Below are positions 34,539 through 43,284 of a stretch of DNA of 64,000 nt, piece by piece (the stretch's first letter is position 1; each line of letters starts with the position of its first letter). The notes below the pieces were generated by a model that searched no databases, was not told where the DNA came from, and saw nothing but the letters and a program-made list of their open reading frames with translations. Source of the stretch: Streptomyces sp. ISL-43 (GTDB lineage Bacteria; Actinomycetota; Actinomycetes; Streptomycetales; Streptomycetaceae); assembly GCF_018614195.1 (NCBI RefSeq), contig NZ_JAGGOT010000008.1, positions 62,001 to 126,000 on the forward strand, in the 5' to 3' direction. The position numbers and the translations under genes were made by a program.

Positions 34539-35423
34539 ATGACCTACGACGCCATCGTCCTGGCCGGCGGCGCCGCACGGCGGCTCGGCGGGGCCGACAA
34601 GCCCGGCCTCCTCGTCGGCGGCCGCCCGCTCCTCGACCGCGTCCTCGACGCCTGCGCCGACGCGGCCACCACCGTCGTCGTCGGCGGCCGCAGGCCGACG
34701 GCCCGGCCCGTGCGCTGGGCCCGCGAGGAGCCGCCCGGCGGAGGCCCCCTCGCCGCGCTGGACGCCGGGCTGCGGCACACCACGGCCGCGCTGGTCCTCG
34801 TACTCTCCGCCGATCTGCCGTTCCTGGACGCGCGGACGGTACGCCGGCTCCTCGACGCGCCCGGCGCCGACGGGGCCGTGCTCCGGGATCCGGACGGCCG
34901 CGACCAGCCCCTCGTCGCCGCGTACCGCGCCGAGCCGCTGCGCCGGGAAATCGCCCTGCTGGCCACCGAGCACGGCTCCGTGACCGGCCTCCCGCTGCGC
35001 GCCGTGACCGCCGAACTCGACCTCGCCCACGTCACCGCGGCTGCGCCACTCGCCTCCTTCGACTGCGACACCTGGGACGATCTCGCCGCCGCTCGCGCCC
35101 GGATCAGGGAGCATGGAACCGTGCTGGAATCATGGATCACCGCCGCCAAGACCGAGCTGGGCATCGATGTCGACGTCGACACCAAGACCCTGCTCGACCT
35201 CGCCCGTGACGCCGCCCACGGCGTCGCCCGGCCCGCCGCACCGCTGACCACCTTCCTGGTCGGCTACGCGGCGGCCCGCGCCGAAGCCGCCGGCGCCGAC
35301 CCCGCCGAGGCCGTCGCCGAGGCCTCCGCCAAGGCCGCCGACCTGGCCCTGCGCTGGGCCGCGGAAGCCGCCGAGACCGCCGGCGCCGAGGGCACCGCCG
35401 CCGAAGAGACTGGATCCGGATGA
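34539..35423 (+). CDS. mobA: Molybdenum cofactor guanylyltransferase fused to DUF6457
   Basis: 294 aa. Residues 1-195 are MobA-like: nucleotide loop LAGGAARRLGGADKPGL, metal site SADLPFLD and DRDQPLVAAYR-like substrate strand (GRDQPLVAAYR). Residues ~200-290 are a DUF6457 helical domain (VLESWITAAKTELGIDVDVD then LARDAAHGVARPAAPLTTFL), usually encoded as a separate small gene. It should attach GMP to molybdopterin. The end overlaps the moeA start (ATGA). Confidence 0.92.
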   Translation: MTYDAIVLAGGAARRLGGADKPGLLVGGRPLLDRVLDACADAATTVVVGGRRPTARPVRWAREEPPGGGPLAALDAGLRHTTAALVLVLSADLPFLDARTVRRLLDAPGADGAVLRDPDGRDQPLVAAYRAEPLRREIALLATEHGSVTGLPLRAVTAELDLAHVTAAAPLASFDCDTWDDLAAARARIREHGTVLESWITAAKTELGIDVDVDTKTLLDLARDAAHGVARPAAPLTTFLVGYAAARAEAAGADPAEAVAEASAKAADLALRWAAEAAETAGAEGTAAEETGSG

Positions 35424-36757
35424 CCGCCGACACCGACGCCGACGCCGACGCGGACACCACCGCCGCCGCCACCGACGCCGCCTCCGACGCCGACCGGGCC
35501 CTCGACCAGGCCCTGGCCCTGGTCAGCCGCAACCCGGACGGCGGCGGCCACCGCGCCGCGCCCTGGCTCCGGGCCCGGCAGACCGCCGTCCGCGCCGGGA
35601 CGGCGGCCCCGGTCCGCAGCCACCGGGTCCCCCTGGCCGCCGCGCTCGGCGAGGTCCTCACCCAGCCCCTGACCGCCCTCGGCGACCTGCCCTCCTTCGA
35701 CACCTCCGCCATGGACGGCTGGGCCGTCGCCGGACCCGGCCCCTGGACCGTCCGCCCCGGCGGCAGCGCACTGGCCGGCTCCGAGCGCCCCGCGCCCCTC
35801 GCGGACGGCGAGGCCGTACGGATCGCCACCGGCGCCCGGATCCCCGCCGACACCACGGCCGTGATCCGCAGCGAGCACTCCCGCGAGGCCGGCACCCAGC
35901 TGCACGCCGAGCGGCCCGTCGCCACCGGCCAGGACATCCGCCCGCGCGGCCAGGAGTGCCGCTCCGGCGATCTCCTGCTGCCCTCCGGGTCCCTGGTCAC
36001 CCCGGCCGTCCTCGGCCTGGCCGCGGCCGCCGGGTACGACGAGCTCACCACCCGGCCCCGGCCGCGCGTCGAGATCCTGGTGCTCGGCGACGAGCTGCTC
36101 ACCGAAGGCCGCCCGCACGACGGCCTCATCCGGGACGCGCTGAGCCCCATGCTGGGCCCCTGGCTGACCCGGATCGGCGCCGAGGTCGTCTCCGTACGGC
36201 GGCTCGGCGACGACCGGGCGGGCGCCGAAGCACTGCTGCGGGCCGTCACCACCTCCACCGCCGACCTGGTCGTCACCACCGGCGGCACCGCCTCCGGCCC
36301 CGTGGACCACGTACACCCCGTGCTCGCCAAGGCCGGCGCCGAGCTGCTCGTCGACGGGGTCGCCGTACGCCCCGGGCACCCGATGCTGCTGGCCCGCCTC
36401 GGCGGCCGCGCCGACGGCCGCCACCTGGTGGGCCTGCCCGGCAATCCGCTCGCCGCCGTGTCCGGGTTGCTGACGCTCGCCGAGCCGCTGCTGCGCGCCC
36501 TCGCCGGCCGCGGCACGCGCCCCCGGTACGCGGTGCCCGTGCAGGGCGACGTACCGGGCCATCCGCACGACACCCGGCTCGTACCGGTCCGGCTGACCGA
36601 CGAGCACGCCGTACCGTTGCGCTACAACGGCCCGGCGATGCTGCGCGGGGTGGCCGCCGCCGACGGGCTGGCCGTCGTACCGCCGCACGGGGCGCGCTCC
36701 GGGCAGGACCTGGAGATCCTCGATCTCCCGTGGGCTTCGGGGGGATGTTTCACGTGA
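35420..36757 (+). CDS. moeA: Molybdopterin molybdenumtransferase
   Basis: 445 aa from ATG 35420 (overlaps mobA). The MoeA N-terminal domain shows PSFDTSAMDGWAVAG, the middle domain RIATGARIPADTTAVIRSEH, and the MogA-like domain EILVLGDELL, RDALSPMLGPWL, VVTTGGTASGP and LVGLPGNPLAAVSG. It inserts molybdate into adenylated molybdopterin. The N-terminal ~50 residues are Asp/Ala/Thr-rich and dispensable-looking. Its stop overlaps the GTG start of the channel gene and a parS site. Confidence 0.95.
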   Translation: MTADTDADADADTTAAATDAASDADRALDQALALVSRNPDGGGHRAAPWLRARQTAVRAGTAAPVRSHRVPLAAALGEVLTQPLTALGDLPSFDTSAMDGWAVAGPGPWTVRPGGSALAGSERPAPLADGEAVRIATGARIPADTTAVIRSEHSREAGTQLHAERPVATGQDIRPRGQECRSGDLLLPSGSLVTPAVLGLAAAAGYDELTTRPRPRVEILVLGDELLTEGRPHDGLIRDALSPMLGPWLTRIGAEVVSVRRLGDDRAGAEALLRAVTTSTADLVVTTGGTASGPVDHVHPVLAKAGAELLVDGVAVRPGHPMLLARLGGRADGRHLVGLPGNPLAAVSGLLTLAEPLLRALAGRGTRPRYAVPVQGDVPGHPHDTRLVPVRLTDEHAVPLRYNGPAMLRGVAAADGLAVVPPHGARSGQDLEILDLPWASGGCFT

Positions 36758-36760
36758 AAC
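36747..36760. other. parS site (ParB binding)
   Basis: GTTTCACGTGAAAC is a perfect match to the Streptomyces parS 14-mer. It spans the moeA stop and the channel gene start: the GTG start codon is the GTG of the central CACGTG. A chromosome-segregation element is thus embedded in a coding junction. Confidence 0.92.
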
Positions 36761-37845
36761 TGCACGGCTCGGACGCGATGGCCCGCGGCGCCGACGAGAA
36801 ACTCGTCTCGCGGCGCATCAAACTGCCCAGACGGGAAGTCGAGAAGCCGCTGCGGCAGGTCACGCGGCGGCTGCTGATGGCGCTGTTCGTGATGTGCCTG
36901 ACGGTCCTGATCGTGTGGATCGACCGTGCGGGCTACCACGACAACGCCAACGAGAAGGTCGACTTCCTCGACTGCGTCTACTACGCGACCGTCACCCTGT
37001 CGACGACCGGCTACGGCGACATCGTCCCGTACAGCGACAGCGCGCGGCTGGTCAACGTCCTGCTCATCACGCCGCTGCGCGTCCTGTTCCTGATCATCCT
37101 GGTCGGAACCACCCTGGAAGTCCTCACCACCCGCACCAGGGAAGAGTGGCGGCTGAAACGCTGGAGGAAGAACTTGCGCGACCACACGGTCGTCGTCGGC
37201 TTCGGTACGAAGGGCCGCTCGGCCCTCCAGACGCTGCTGGCCACCGGCCTCTCCAAGGAGCAGGTCGTCATCGTCGACCCCAGCTCCAAGGTGATCGACA
37301 TGGCCAGCGCGGAAGGCTTCACGGGGGTCGTCGGCGATGCCACGCGCTCCGAAGTGCTGCTGCGAGCCGAACTGCAGAAGGCGCGTCAGATCGTCATCGC
37401 CACGCAGCGGGACGACACGGCGGTACTGGTCACCCTGACGGCCCGCCAGCTCAACCGCGGCGCGAAGATCGTGGCGGCCGTCCGGGAAGAGGAGAACGCG
37501 CCGCTGCTGCGCCAGTCGGGCGCGGACGCGGTCATCACGAGCGCGAGCGCGGCGGGCCGGCTGCTCGGACTGTCGGTGCTCAGCCCGAGCGCGGGCACCG
37601 TGATGGAGGACCTGATCCAGCAGGGCAGCGGCCTCGACCTGATCGAGCGTCCGGTCACCAGGTCGGAGGCCGGCAAATCGGTCCGGGACACCGCCGACCT
37701 CGTCGTCAACGTCCTGCGCGGCCACCGCCTGCTCCCGTACGACGATCCGCACGCGAGCCCGCTCCAGCTGACGGACCGTCTCATCACCATCGTCCGCGCG
37801 GCCCCGCCGACGTCCCCGCCGGTGATACTGGGATCGGCCGAGTAG
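36754..37845 (+). CDS. Potassium channel subunit with RCK/TrkA-N domain
   Basis: 363 aa from GTG 36754 (GTGA overlap with moeA); ATG 36778 is an alternative giving 355 aa. Two transmembrane helices (LLMALFVMCLTVLIVWID and VNVLLITPLRVLFLIILVG) flank the pore with selectivity filter TTGYGD. The cytoplasmic RCK domain (TVVVGFGTKGRSALQTLL then VVIVDPSSK) binds a nucleotide or Ca2+, and a degenerate C-lobe follows. Likely a tetrameric K+ channel of the MthK/Kch type. Confidence 0.94.
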   Translation: MKLHGSDAMARGADEKLVSRRIKLPRREVEKPLRQVTRRLLMALFVMCLTVLIVWIDRAGYHDNANEKVDFLDCVYYATVTLSTTGYGDIVPYSDSARLVNVLLITPLRVLFLIILVGTTLEVLTTRTREEWRLKRWRKNLRDHTVVVGFGTKGRSALQTLLATGLSKEQVVIVDPSSKVIDMASAEGFTGVVGDATRSEVLLRAELQKARQIVIATQRDDTAVLVTLTARQLNRGAKIVAAVREEENAPLLRQSGADAVITSASAAGRLLGLSVLSPSAGTVMEDLIQQGSGLDLIERPVTRSEAGKSVRDTADLVVNVLRGHRLLPYDDPHASPLQLTDRLITIVRAAPPTSPPVILGSAE

Positions 37846-37883
37846 CTCTCCGCCCGACCGGCCCGACCGGTAGCCTCCGGCCC

Positions 37884-38861
37884 ATGCATGCGATCACCAT
37901 CGAACAGCCCGGCGGTCCCGACGCCCTGGTGTGGGCCGAAGCGCCCGATCCGGTGGCCGGGGACGGCGAAGTCCTCGTCGAGGTCGCGGCGAGTGCCGTG
38001 AACCGCGCCGACGTCCTGCAGCGGCAGGGGTTCTACAACCCGCCGCCCGGGGCCTCGCCCCATCCCGGCCTGGAGTGCTCCGGGCGGATCTCCTCGATCG
38101 GGCCCGGGGTCTCCGGCTGGTCGGTCGGCGACGAGGTGTGCGCGCTGCTGGCCGGCGGCGGGTACGCGCAGAAGGTGGCCGTCCCCGCGGGCCAGCTGCT
38201 GCCGGTGCCGGCGGGCGTGGACCTGGTGACGGCGGCGGCGCTCCCGGAGGTCGTCACGACGGTCTGGTCGAACGTGTTCATGGTCGCGGGCCTGCGCCCC
38301 GGCGAGACCCTGCTGGTGCACGGCGGGTCGAGCGGCATCGGGACCATGGCGATCCAGCTGGCGAAGGCGGTCGGCGCGCGGGTCGCGGTGACGGCGGGCG
38401 GCAAGGAGAAACTGGCGCGCTGCGCGGAGCTGGGCGCTGACATCCTGATCGACTACCGCGAGCAGGACTTCGTCGAGGAGGTGCGGGCGGCCACCGGCGG
38501 CGCCGGGGCGGACGTGATCCTGGACATCATGGGCGCCAAGTACCTGACGCGGAACGTGGAAGCGCTGGCCGTCAACGGGCGCCTGGCCATCATCGGGCTG
38601 CAGGGCGGGGTCAAGGCGGAGCTCAATCTCGCCACCCTGCTGGGCAAGCGCGCGGCGATCACCGCCACCACCCTGCGGGCGCGGCCGCTGGAGGAGAAGG
38701 CGGCGATCGTCGCGGCGGTACGTGAGCACGTGTGGCCCCTGGTCGCCTCGGGCCGGATCCACCCGGTCGTGCACGCCCGCTTCCCGATGCGGGAGGCCGC
38801 CGAGGCCCACCGCGTCCTGGAGTCGAGCACCCACGTGGGCAAGCTGCTGCTCACCACCTGA
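37884..38861 (+). CDS. NAD(P)H quinone oxidoreductase (zinc-free MDR family)
   Basis: 325 aa from ATG 37884. Typical of PIG3-like quinone reductases: ASAVNRADVLQRQGFYNPPP, HPGLECSGRISSIG, and the Rossmann motif LVHGGSSGIGTMAIQLAKA. No catalytic zinc Cys/His set. It reduces quinones or other electrophiles with NADPH in the cytosol. A hairpin terminator follows; it is convergent with bkd set 2. Confidence 0.94.
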   Translation: MHAITIEQPGGPDALVWAEAPDPVAGDGEVLVEVAASAVNRADVLQRQGFYNPPPGASPHPGLECSGRISSIGPGVSGWSVGDEVCALLAGGGYAQKVAVPAGQLLPVPAGVDLVTAAALPEVVTTVWSNVFMVAGLRPGETLLVHGGSSGIGTMAIQLAKAVGARVAVTAGGKEKLARCAELGADILIDYREQDFVEEVRAATGGAGADVILDIMGAKYLTRNVEALAVNGRLAIIGLQGGVKAELNLATLLGKRAAITATTLRARPLEEKAAIVAAVREHVWPLVASGRIHPVVHARFPMREAAEAHRVLESSTHVGKLLLTT

Positions 38862-38871
38862 GCACCCGGGC

Positions 38872-38900
38872 GCGGCGGGGCCGGTCTTCGGCCCCGCCGC
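38872..38900. terminator. Bidirectional hairpin terminator
   Basis: GGCGGGGCCG (38874-38883) pairs with CGGCCCCGCC (38889-38898) around GTCTT, between the convergent quinone oxidoreductase and bkdC genes. Confidence 0.85.
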
Positions 38901-38910
38901 CCGGTCCGGG

Positions 38911-40305
38911 CTACAGCGTGCGCAGCAGGACGCCCGGGGACTCGACGCAGTCGGCCACGTACCGCAGGAAGCCGCCCGCCGTGCCGCCGTCGCAGACCCG
39001 GTGGTCGAAGGTCAGGGACAGCTGCACGACCTGGCGGACCGCCAGCTCGCCCTTGTGCACCCACGGCTTGGCCATGATCCGGCCCACGCCGAGCATCGCC
39101 GCCTCGGGGTGGTTGATGATCGGCGTGGAGCCGTCCACCCCGAACACCCCGTAGTTGTTCAGGGTGAAGGTGCCTCCCGTGAGGTCGGCCGGGGTCAGCT
39201 TGCCCGCCCTGGCCAGCTCCGTGAGGCGCGCGAACTCCGCCGACAGCGACTCCGCGTTGCGCGCCTGCGCGTCCCGGACGACCGGGACCATCAGGCCCCG
39301 CTCCGTCTGCGCGGCGAAGCCCAGGTGCACGGCCGGGAGCCGGACGATCTCGTTCGCCGCGAGGTCCACCGTGGAGTTGAGCTCCGGGTACCGCGCCAGC
39401 GCCGCCGTGCAGATGCGGGCCAGCAGCGCGAGCACCGAGATCTTGGGCCCGCCCACCGCGTTCATCGCGGCCCGCGTCGCCATCAGCTCCGTGGCGTCCG
39501 CGTCGACCCAGCACGTGGCGTCGGGGATCTCGCGCCGGCTGCGCGACAGCTTGTCCGCGACCGCACCTCGTACCCCCTTGAGCGGGATCCGCGTGGCGCC
39601 TTCCGGCGCGCCGGACGGGGCCGGTGCGAGGGAGGCCGCGGCGGGGGCCGCGGCCGCCGGCTGCGGGGCGCGCAGCGCCGTCTCGACGTCCGCGCGCAGG
39701 ATCAGGCCCTCCGGGCCGGATCCGCGCAGCGAGCGCAGGTCCACCCCGTGGTCCCGGGCCAGCTTGCGGACCAGCGGCGAGATGACCGGCACGGGTCCGG
39801 AAACGACGGCGGGAGCGGTGGCGGCGGGAGCGGCGGGGGCGGGAGCGGCGGGGGCGGTGACCGCCGGTGCGGTGACCGCGGGGGCGGCGACCGCCGGTAC
39901 CACGGCCGGAGCCTGGGCCGCGGGGGCGGGCCCCGGCGCGGCGGAGCCGGGTCGCACCCGCCTCCGACGCGCCGGACGTGAATGGTCCGTCCCGTAGCCG
40001 ACCAGAACGTTCCCCGAGCCGGACGAAGGCGCTGCGGGCGCGTCGGAGGCCTCGGCCGCACCGCCCACCGCCACGGTGATCAGCGGTGCGCCGACCGGCA
40101 GTTCGGTGCCCTCCTCGCCGAAGCGGGCGGTGACCACACCCCCGTACGGGCAGGGCACCTCCACCATCGCCTTGGCCGTCTCGACCTCGACGACGGGCTG
40201 GTCGATGGCGACGACGTCGCCGACCGCCACCAGCCAGCGGACGATCTCCGCCTCCGTCAGCCCTTCCCCGAGGTCCGGCAGCTTGAACTCCATGACCTGC
40301 GGCAT
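38911..40305 (-). CDS. bkdC: Branched-chain 2-oxoacid dehydrogenase E2, set 2
   Basis: 464 aa from ATG 40303-40305. Lipoyl domain with K45 (EVETAKAMVEV), an Ala/Pro/Val-rich linker, E1/E3-binding domain (VRKLARDHGVDLRSLRGSG), and a catalytic core ending in TFDHRVCDGG (HxxxDG). Same layout as set 1 but clearly diverged outside the catalytic motifs. It overlaps the E1beta stop by one base (TGATG). No E3 gene is linked. Confidence 0.94.
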   Translation of the reverse strand: MPQVMEFKLPDLGEGLTEAEIVRWLVAVGDVVAIDQPVVEVETAKAMVEVPCPYGGVVTARFGEEGTELPVGAPLITVAVGGAAEASDAPAAPSSGSGNVLVGYGTDHSRPARRRRVRPGSAAPGPAPAAQAPAVVPAVAAPAVTAPAVTAPAAPAPAAPAATAPAVVSGPVPVISPLVRKLARDHGVDLRSLRGSGPEGLILRADVETALRAPQPAAAAPAAASLAPAPSGAPEGATRIPLKGVRGAVADKLSRSRREIPDATCWVDADATELMATRAAMNAVGGPKISVLALLARICTAALARYPELNSTVDLAANEIVRLPAVHLGFAAQTERGLMVPVVRDAQARNAESLSAEFARLTELARAGKLTPADLTGGTFTLNNYGVFGVDGSTPIINHPEAAMLGVGRIMAKPWVHKGELAVRQVVQLSLTFDHRVCDGGTAGGFLRYVADCVESPGVLLRTL

Positions 40306-41303
40306 CAGTTCTCCCACTGCAGACGGGCCACGGTGTCCAGGATCCGGTCCACGCCGGGCAGGTGGTACTTCTCCAGCATCGGCGGCGGATACGGGATGTC
40401 GAAACCGGTCACGCGCAGCACCGGCGCCTCCAGGTGGTGGAAGCACCGTTCCGTGACGCGGGCGGCGATCTCCGCGCCCGGCCCGCCGAAGCCGCCTGAC
40501 TCGTGGACCACCACCGCGCGCCCGGTCCGCCGTACGGAGGCCACGACGGTCTCCTCGTCGAAGGGGACCAGCGAGCGCAGGTCCACGACCTCCAGGTCCC
40601 AGCCCTCCTCGCGCGCCGCCTCGGCCGCCTCCATGCACACCGGCAGCGAGGGCCCGTAGGTGATCAGGGTCGCGCTCGTGCCGCTGCGCCGGACGAGGGC
40701 CTTGCCGATCTCCGGCACCGCCGCGGGCGCCTGCGGCGACCACTCGGCCTTGGACCAGTACAGCCGCTTCGGCTCCAGGAAGATCACCGGGTCGTCGCTG
40801 GCTATCGAGGCGCGCAGCAGCCCGTACGCGTCCTCGACCGTCGCGGGTGTCACGACGGTGAGCCCGGGCGTGGCCACGTAGTAGGCCTCGGAGGAGTCGC
40901 TGTGGTGCTCCACACCGCCGATGCCGCCGCCGTAGGGCACGCGGATGGTGATCGGGAGCGGCATCGCGCCGCGCGTGCGGTTGCGCATCTTGGCCACGTG
41001 GGAGATCAGCTGCTCGAAGGCCGGGTAGGCGAACGCGTCGAACTGCATCTCCACGACCGGCCGCAGCCCGTACATGGCCATGCCCACCGCCGCGCCGAGG
41101 ATTCCGGCCTCCGCGAGCGGGGTGTCCGTACAGCGGTCCTCGCCGAACTCCTTCGCGAGCCCGTCCGTGATGCGGAAGACCCCGCCGAGCGCCCCGACGT
41201 CCTCGCCCATCACGTGGACGGTCGGGTCCTCGGCCATCGCGTCGCGCATCGCCCGGTTCAGGGCCTGCGCCATGGTCGCCGGCTTCGCCGCCACCGTGGT
41301 CAT
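40305..41303 (-). CDS. bkdB: Branched-chain 2-oxoacid dehydrogenase E1 beta, set 2
   Basis: 332 aa from ATG 41301-41303, overlapping the E1alpha stop (ATGA). Motifs GEDVGALGGVFRITDGLAKE, DTPLAEAGILGAAVGMAMYG, QFDAFAYPAFEQL and EHHSDSSEAYYV match the E1beta family and align with set 1. It is the transketolase-like beta half of the thiamine-diphosphate decarboxylase. Confidence 0.95.
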   Translation of the reverse strand: MTTVAAKPATMAQALNRAMRDAMAEDPTVHVMGEDVGALGGVFRITDGLAKEFGEDRCTDTPLAEAGILGAAVGMAMYGLRPVVEMQFDAFAYPAFEQLISHVAKMRNRTRGAMPLPITIRVPYGGGIGGVEHHSDSSEAYYVATPGLTVVTPATVEDAYGLLRASIASDDPVIFLEPKRLYWSKAEWSPQAPAAVPEIGKALVRRSGTSATLITYGPSLPVCMEAAEAAREEGWDLEVVDLRSLVPFDEETVVASVRRTGRAVVVHESGGFGGPGAEIAARVTERCFHHLEAPVLRVTGFDIPYPPPMLEKYHLPGVDRILDTVARLQWEN

Positions 41304-42466
41304 GACGCGTCCTCCTCTTCCTGCTCTGCCGCGTCCAGCTCTGCCGCGTCCAGCTCGGCACGCAGCATGGCCGCCTGCTCGCGCAGCCGTCCGGTCTGCT
41401 CCGCGTAGACGTGTCCGAAGAGGTCCATCGGATCGAGTACCGGTTCCGCGTTCATCCCCTCCCGAAGCGCCGCCGCCATCTCCTCGGCCGCGTCCTTGGC
41501 GGCCTGGATGCCCGCCTCGTCCAGCAGCCCGCGCGCGATCAACTCGCGCTCCAGCAGCTCGATCGGGTCGTGCGCCTTCCAGGCCTCGACCTCGGCGTCG
41601 CCCCGGTAGCGGGTGGCGTCGTCGGCGTTGGTGTGGGCCTCGATCCGGTACGTGACCGCCTCGATCATGGTCGGTCCGCCGCCGGCCCGGGCCCGCCGGA
41701 CCGCCTCGGACAGCACCTCGTGCATGGCGGCGATGTCGTTGCCGTCGACGAGGCGGCCCGGCATCCCGTACCCCACGGCCTTGTGGGCGAGGGTCGGGGC
41801 GGCGGTCTGCTTGGCGAGCGGGACGGATATCGCGAAGCCGTTGTTCTGGACGAGGAAGACGACCGGCGCCTGCCAGACGGCGGCGAAGTTCATGGCCTCG
41901 TGGAAATCGCCCTCGCTGGTGCCGCCGTCGCCGACCATGGCGAGGGCGACCACGTCGTCGCCGCGCAGCCGGGCGGCGTGCGCCAGGCCGACCGCGTGCG
42001 GCAGCTGGGTGGCGAGCGGGGTCGACAAGGGGGCTATCCGGCGCTCGCGCGGGTCGTACCCGGTGTGCCAGTCGCCGCGCAGCAGGGTCAGCGCCTGTAC
42101 GGGGTCCAGTCCGCGCGCCACGGCCGCGAGGGTGTCGCGGTAGCTCGGGAAGAGCCAGTCCTGGTCCTCCAGGACGAGCGCGGCGGCGATCTCGCAGGCC
42201 TCCTGGCCCACGGTGGACGGATATACGGCCAGACGGCCCTGCCGGGTGAGGGCGGTGGCCTGGGCGTTGTAGCGGCGGCCGCGCACCAGCTCGGCGTAGC
42301 ACCGGCGCATCAGCTCGGGGTCGAGCCGGTCGGCGGCCGGTGTGCCCAGCACCCGGTACGGCTCGGGGTCCGGGAGCAGCGGGGCGGCATCCGTACGGGG
42401 CCTCCAGGCGGGCGGCGGGGTGGAGCGGTGGGACGCACCGGCACCGGGCAGCTCTTGGACCGTCAT
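41300..42466 (-). CDS. bkdA: Branched-chain 2-oxoacid dehydrogenase E1 alpha, set 2
   Basis: 388 aa from ATG 42464-42466, with GGAGG about ten bases upstream; a GTG at 42478 sits directly on that site and is less likely. The thiamine-diphosphate motif is MVGDGGTSEGDFHEAMNF...QNN, and the loop region YRIEAHTNADDATRYRGD is conserved. The N-terminus is Pro-rich. First in the operon, divergent from the Lrp-type regulator. Confidence 0.94.
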   Translation of the reverse strand: MTVQELPGAGASHRSTPPPAWRPRTDAAPLLPDPEPYRVLGTPAADRLDPELMRRCYAELVRGRRYNAQATALTRQGRLAVYPSTVGQEACEIAAALVLEDQDWLFPSYRDTLAAVARGLDPVQALTLLRGDWHTGYDPRERRIAPLSTPLATQLPHAVGLAHAARLRGDDVVALAMVGDGGTSEGDFHEAMNFAAVWQAPVVFLVQNNGFAISVPLAKQTAAPTLAHKAVGYGMPGRLVDGNDIAAMHEVLSEAVRRARAGGGPTMIEAVTYRIEAHTNADDATRYRGDAEVEAWKAHDPIELLERELIARGLLDEAGIQAAKDAAEEMAAALREGMNAEPVLDPMDLFGHVYAEQTGRLREQAAMLRAELDAAELDAAEQEEEDAS

Positions 42467-42529
42467 GGCGGCGTACACCTCCTCGTGGGAAGCGGGCAGG
42501 GAGGGCCCCGGGTGTGAGGCGCCTCACCT

Positions 42530-42543
42530 ACCGATTGTTCGGT
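42530..42543. promoter_or_regulatory. PaaR-like palindrome upstream of bkd set 2
   Basis: ACCGATTGTTCGGT differs from the ACCGNNCGNNCGGT palindrome found at the two paa promoters by one central base. It lies 64 bp upstream of the E1alpha start, in the A+T-richer divergent promoter region (42467-42644). It could be a site for the nearby TetR protein or an unrelated dyad. Confidence 0.5.
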
Positions 42544-42644
42544 TGTCCAGGCAATTTGGCTACAGGCGGCTCCAGGCTGTGGACAAAGTGGTGCCGACGC
42601 CCTGGTATGGGTGCAGGACGTCCAGGAGAGGCAGGCAGCGGGCG

Positions 42645-43241
42645 ATGGCGGATGAACAAATGGCCGGAGCGGGTTCCGGAGCGGCGCCCGGAACGGGGGG
42701 CGCACCGGGGGGCGCGTCCGGGGGCCCGTCGGGACCGTCGGGGCCGATCGGACCCCCCGGACCGCCGCGCGCCCTGGATCCGATCGACCGGTCGATCGTG
42801 CGCCTGCTCCAGGCGGACGGCCGCGCCTCGATACGCTCCGTCGCCGAGCAGGTCCACGTCTCCCGGGCCAACGCCTACGCCCGTATCAACCGGCTCATCG
42901 ACGACGGGGTGATCCGGGGCTTCACCGCCCGCGTCAACCACGAGAGGGCGGGCCAGGGCGCCTCCGCCTACATCACCCTGAAGATCGTCCAGAACTCCTG
43001 GCGCACGGTCCGCGAACAGCTCCGCGAGCTGCCGGGCGCGGCGCACATCGCCTTGGTCAGCGGCGATTTCGACGTCCTGCTCCTGGTCCACACCCCGGAC
43101 AACCGCACCCTGCGCGAGCTGGTCCTGACCCGCCTCCAGTCCATCCCGGAGGTGCTCTCCACGCGCACGCTGCTGGTCTTCGAGGAGACCGACCTCCTGG
43201 CCCGCGACCCGTCCGCCGGCCCGACGATCCAGGAGGACTAG
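42645..43241 (+). CDS. bkdR: Lrp/AsnC family regulator (BkdR-like)
   Basis: 198 aa from ATG 42645. After a 40-residue Gly/Pro/Ser-rich N-terminal extension comes the Lrp HTH (LDPIDRSIVRLLQADGRASI, VHVSRANAYARINRLIDDGV) and the RAM ligand domain (VREQLRELPGAAHIALVSGD then FDVLLLVH). BkdR in S. coelicolor is an Lrp-type regulator encoded next to bkd genes, which this position matches; the gene symbol rests on context. Confidence 0.9.
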   Translation: MADEQMAGAGSGAAPGTGGAPGGASGGPSGPSGPIGPPGPPRALDPIDRSIVRLLQADGRASIRSVAEQVHVSRANAYARINRLIDDGVIRGFTARVNHERAGQGASAYITLKIVQNSWRTVREQLRELPGAAHIALVSGDFDVLLLVHTPDNRTLRELVLTRLQSIPEVLSTRTLLVFEETDLLARDPSAGPTIQED

Positions 43242-43284
43242 GTCGTCCTACGCCTGCGCCGGGACCGGCCCGCGCGCCCGGGGT

